The position numbers were made by a program, and so were the translations under genes. The notes under the pieces were generated by a model. That model saw only the letters and a list, made by a program, of their open reading frames with translations. It was not told where the DNA came from and made no database searches. A DNA stretch of 64,000 nt, from NCBI RefSeq assembly GCF_047948215.1, contig NC_134462.1, forward strand, positions 119,992,937-120,056,936, read 5' to 3'. Shown here in pieces: positions 59,561 through 64,000 of this stretch (the first letter of the stretch is position 1; every line of letters begins with the position of its first letter). The DNA comes from Lycorma delicatula. Lineage: Eukaryota > Arthropoda > Insecta > Hemiptera > Fulgoridae.

Positions 59561-61435
59561 ATTTTCTTATTTTTATCAAAATTTAGAACTCTTATCGTTT
59601 GCATTTCTTTCAAATTGTTTTGAATACAGTTGGCCATTTTTTTCACAAAAGATTTTTAGCGATATTAAAAAGTTTTCATAAAAATAAAAGTTTTAAGTGA
59701 AATAAATAAAAACAACTAAAACACATTTAAAAATATAAAAAAATACTTTTAAATTTGAACTTTTTGCAGCTGGCAAAAACGTAATACTTATATGGTAACT
59801 TATTGGTGGTTATTTTTGTATACTTTGACACCGACTTGAAAAATGAAAATGAAAAAAAATTAAATAGTCAATCTTTTACATAGTATTATTTTATCTTATT
59901 AATCTTTTAAATTTCGGCTTATTTAAATTTTACCTATTATTTTTTAAGCCGTTTATTTTAAAGACAAGAATAAATTTAATTACGTATAAATCAGTTTTGT
60001 TTCAATATTATTTAATGTATTTAGTTAATCGTACTTCACGTTTGCGTAAATAGGTCAGATATATTATCTATCATCAACTTTAATTAGATTTACTTTTGCT
60101 GCTAGTAAATAATTATAATAAAATTTATAAGTGAAATAAGTATAAACTCACAAATAATTATGCATTTCAAAATTAATAAATCGAAGTCAAGAACTGCAAA
60201 TTAATTTACCGTAAATTAAAAAAAATAATGTGTACAAAATTGGTAAATTATAAACACTAAAAATAATTTTTCTGTTAATTATATATATTCCAAAAATAAA
60301 ATTATAATAATGAAATAGAAATCGCACATACACTTCCCTTTAATCAACAAAATCGTGCAATTTTGTTTATCATTTATTTTCCCATTAATAAGTTTTGAAC
60401 TTACGAATCTCGTTTTACGTTTAAACCAATTTGCTGCACGTTATTAAAATGGAAATTCTCATATTTATGATTTTTTTTTTTTTGCACGAAATATAATATT
60501 TCAATAAATTCTAATAATCTTTAATTGTATACATTATACCATATAATAATTTAATATCATTGTAAAGATTACGATACGGCTGTTTAAAGTAATTCAGATT
60601 CTTTTTTTATTATTGTATTTATATTTTAATTTCAAAACATTAACTCCTTCAATTTCAGTAATTATTTGCAATTTACATATAAAATTATAAAATAATCCTT
60701 GATTGATCTAAAAGTAAAGCTCATTCCGTAATTTTCTATTTTAAATTCTAATTTTAAGGCTAGAGTAATTTAAAACACAGGAAATTTCTCAACATCAAAA
60801 ACGTTATATAACGTGATCTGTAACTATAGTAGGATGTATTTTTACTTTTGCTGCGTTGAAAATTATGAGCATCTGTTTTCAATTGGAAAATCGATGAGCA
60901 TTTAGTTTCAAATTCGAACGACTTCCTAAGGAGTTTTATGGAATGAGCTTTCTGTTTTTCTAATACCAAAATTTTGAATGACTGTTATGAACGGTTTTAG
61001 TTTTTATTAAGTTTTTCTTTCGTAATAAATTAATCCGAAAACTATTTTGGTTCAATGCCTTTGTTTATTTTATCATCAGACGATTATTTAAAATTACTCT
61101 TTGTAATGCGAGATATAACCTTGTAGTACCAGATTAATTACAAACGGCAATTTCTCACTTTATGAAAACGATAACAGTTAATTTAACTCGAAATAGTTAT
61201 TTATCGTATTCGATCCGAGAAATGTCAACTATCCGTTTTCATGAATTTATTACCATTCGGCTGTTCAGTTTGACGAGAAATGTAATGCATTCTTTCTTAA
61301 ATAACAAAATACACCCGTTGATAAATATAGTTGAATTTTATTCTTCATCTTGTATTTCATGACCCTACCTATGTCATATTCATCGATAAAAGTTTCTTTC
61401 TTTCTGACGTTTAGTGGAATAACAAAGTATAAAAA
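59561..61435. other. AT-rich spacer
   Basis: No gene recognised. Short frames here are Phe/Ile/Lys/Asn-rich noise. Confidence 0.5.
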
Positions 61436-61439
61436 TCTG

Positions 61440-61855
61440 ATGTTGACACCACATGACTTACTTGTTAGCCTATTAAATTACATATACACATTTTTTGCTG
61501 CACTTCATTTAAACGTATTTCATTTGAAAGCGAAAGACGCTCCTCCAGTTATTTAATGAAGTGGACAGTTACACGATTGCTAAAATATTAGGGAGGTGCG
61601 CATCTAGATCTTATACCAATCCTTAACACAAAATTTCAATATTCTACGGCTAATCGTTTTTGAGAATGTGTAAACGGTAAAACAAAATAGGCTTTAGAAA
61701 TAAAATTATAACAATATATTATCTTGTTTTTTAAACATTAAGTATGATCTTAGTATATTAGATAGACCTAAGATGCTAATTTGTAAACATTTTTGTATTA
61801 AAATGGAAAGTACATAAAATTTTATTTCACTGTATTGTTATTATTGTATTATTAC

Positions 61856-61931
<76 letters not shown>

Positions 61932-62000
61932 CTTTTTTTACAATCAGAGGTTAATAATTATTAATAAATCAATATATTTAAATTTTAAAAAAAAGTTAAT
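61440..62000 (-). repeat. three-copy dispersed repeat, copy 3 (inverted, expanded)
   Basis: Reading the minus strand from 62000: ttaaatatattgatttatta, ataattattaacctctgatt, then the ATT microsatellite, then aataataacaat, gtgaaataaaattttatgta, then about 240 bp of unrelated DNA, then aatgtgtatatgtaatttaa, taggc and aagtaagtcatgtggtgtca. Order matches copy 2. Confidence 0.7.
61855..61931. repeat. ATT microsatellite
   Basis: About 25 ATT units. It sits exactly where the other copies of the surrounding repeat have a short aataataacaat string. Confidence 0.97.
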
Positions 62001-63170
62001 AAAAATATATGTATGTGAAGTCGGATTCAACGACTTCACATTGCACTTACAAAACTGTATTCGCCTAAGCATAATTTTTTATCGCGTCCGGTTTTGCAAA
62101 TCTTATTCCCAGGCAGAATCCCAACTCTTGTAAAATATCAGCAGTTTGTTCTTCCAAAGTTGGAAGATCCCACCGTCTCACTGTGTAAAGAAAAAAAGAG
62201 AAAATATACTGGTAAAGTCAATAACAGAACGTAACCAACGTGATACATCAAAGTACGTAACAGTTAGGCGGTTTATAACAAGCTATTACGTTAAGTTATT
62301 ATATGACTGTTATCTCGTCTTTCTCGAGGATTGTACAATAAAATTGAATTTACTAAATATCTTCTTGGTTTTTTTTATTCCCCTCTGTGAACTTCTTCTG
62401 GAGAAATTGTTTTTATCCTCCCTAATTAATGGAAACGTTATCTGTAAAATTATTGTGATCTAGTTCAAAATATTACCAATTTTCCGTAAATGTTGAAATC
62501 AAAAGATGAAAATTAATAATAGATAAGTATCCAAAAAGCTGTAAGATTATACATTCTGTATGATTTATTTTATAAGGAAATATTTGCAGGAGATGAACGT
62601 GTAAAACGTTCAATGAACCCTTAAAGACAATTTAAATTCATCCCTATGGGCAACAAATAAATCTGTACAAGTGAAAACAAAATGGTCTACATACTAATAC
62701 AAAACTTTATTTATTCATATTCGAAAAATATATAAAAAATAGTAATAAAATTTCTAATAAACGTAGCCCAGAACCCTTTTTTTTAAGTGTAATAAATAAA
62801 AAAATGTATAAGGTATTAATAAATATGTGTTTCATGCATTTAAACTAATAAATTAAATTTTTTTTATATTTCAAATTAGATTTGTACTGGATAACCGTGT
62901 ATTCATGTATCAGGTGTAATCGTACTATCCAATCAAACGTTGTACCTTATCCTAATGAGTACCTCAGTAGATTTGCGCGCAGATGTGTTTGTTTCAAACG
63001 GCAGCTGAATTTGTGGATGGAATTCAATTTTCAGACGCTCTACATCCTTCTCTTCTTTTATCAGAAGAAACGAAAAATTTTAATTACCTTCGTATTAAAT
63101 TGTGCAACTTTTCACAAACGAAGTTCCAAATCATTTATAACTTTTAATACAAATGACACTTGTTTCAATT
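62001..63170. other. AT-rich spacer
   Basis: No gene recognised. A 10-bp hairpin (tgtgaagtcg with cgacttcaca, 62014-62040) lies at its start. Confidence 0.5.
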
Positions 63171-63176
63171 ATTGTT

Positions 63177-63623
63177 TGAAAACATTAAACTTACCTATAA
63201 ATGAATAGATAATTTATATTCAACACAAAGTAAATGTGTAGCTGCTGATAATTTAAAAAAAAAAAATTTTTCCGAAATCATTTTTTTAAAATTAATAGAA
63301 TTATAATTAAATTAGTATAAATTTTTAACAGAATTTTTTTAATATCAAAGTTACAATACAACAATTTTCGTTTTTATAAAACATTTCGTGAGTTATAAAA
63401 ACAAATAAATGCAGAATCACACTCACAAACACAAAAAAATTGTTTATGAATTTTTTATAAAATTTAAAACCGTATGGCGAAGGAAAAACATACAAAATAC
63501 CAAAACCTCTCTGAAGAAAATACATACTATTAATATTTTTGTGTTTTAAAATTATCAGCTACACATTTACTTTGCCTTGAATATAAAGTTTCTATTCATT
63601 TATAGGTAAGTTTAATGTTTTCA
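63177..63623. repeat. foldback repeat, about 78-bp inverted arms, about 290-bp spacer
   Basis: Left arm 63177-63254 (tgaaaacattaaacttacct ... gtaaatgtgtagctg) and right arm 63545-63623 (its reverse complement) match with only a few differences, including a 3-bp indel (gctgctgat against gctgat). The arms read outward into AT-rich flanks, and no transposase is present between them. It is a MITE-like or simple inverted duplication. Confidence 0.9.
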
Positions 63624-63913
63624 TTTTGAAATTTGATTAAAGAGTATGAATATATAAGGACAGATAGATCTTTAAATTGTTGAACGTTATGAAAACTAGC
63701 GTAATTTTTTTTTTAACTTTTATGAAATCGTGATACCAGTGAATTACTAATTATACCATCGACTTTATTTAGTGAAAAAAAATATATGTTTTTAATTTTC
63801 TTACAATACCCACACCCCTAAAAAAGCAGTTGAAATATGAAACATTTTTCAAAGTTTAGTATTGATTTAGCACGCAATAAATCACGTTTTATAAAAAAAA
63901 ACCCAAAAAAGAA

Positions 63914-63947
63914 AACTAATGACAGTCCTTTAGAATTGTCATTAGTT
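63914..63947. repeat. perfect 11-bp hairpin, 12-nt loop
   Basis: aactaatgaca at 63914-63924 pairs exactly with tgtcattagtt at 63937-63947. No element assigned. Confidence 0.85.
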
Positions 63948-64000
63948 GCTTAATAATGTATCGATAGTATCGTTTGGAATTATAAAAAGTAATAAAAAAT

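Overview
The window is eukaryotic nuclear DNA. It is very AT-rich, has almost no long open reading frames, and is full of decayed non-LTR retrotransposons (LINEs), tRNA-derived SINEs, Helitron-type DNA, mariner/DDE transposase relics and microsatellites. The LINE types (an RTE-like family with a very short 3' end, an R1-clade element, an RNase-H-bearing I-clade fragment) and the tRNA-SINEs fit an insect genome, perhaps a hemipteran. That assignment is inference and not settled by the sequence. No bacterial features, rRNA genes or functional tRNA genes were found. The only hint of a host gene is one candidate internal exon at 52-122, so most of the window may be intron or intergenic DNA.

Layout: 226-2445 holds a long minus-strand RTE-like LINE (copy 1). 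4050-6405 has a Helitron-like fragment and two old SINEs. 7274-7765 is a mariner transposase relic. 10370-12240 holds a second RTE-like relic and a plus-strand LINE relic whose reading frame is split by a SINE. 14945-15508 is a Helitron-like element with a GC-rich core. 17-22 kb has SINEs and a very clean 5'-truncated LINE (copy 2, with a 14-bp target-site duplication). 23.0-23.8 kb is an RNase H fragment of an I-clade LINE. 25.5-26.9 kb is RTE-like copy 3, with a 319-codon open frame. 29.8-30.4 kb is a second Helitron-like element with a different GC-rich core. 32-36.9 kb has three further LINE fragments. 37.6-39.6 kb has a SINE and a DDE transposase relic. 42.6-47 kb is a GC-rich island formed by one 3'-truncated R1-clade LINE. 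47.3-49.5 kb has three young SINEs, two of them inserted into overlapping target sites, beside a 187-bp TG tract. 51.5 and 55.3-56.9 kb are two copies of an older repeat, one intact and one split by a 1,380-bp Helitron, which gives an exact empty site. 58-62 kb has three copies of another repeat, a decayed coding stretch with a Cys cluster, and a perfect 88-bp tandem duplication. 63.2-63.6 kb is a foldback repeat.

No gene here is intact enough to be called functional. The interest is in transposon dynamics: nested insertions, an empty/filled Helitron pair, Helitron-like elements with swapped cores, two SINE families sharing one 3' tail, and several long near-perfect palindromes. Coordinates of decayed elements are approximate unless a target-site duplication fixes them. 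Identities were judged by eye, and no database search was run.
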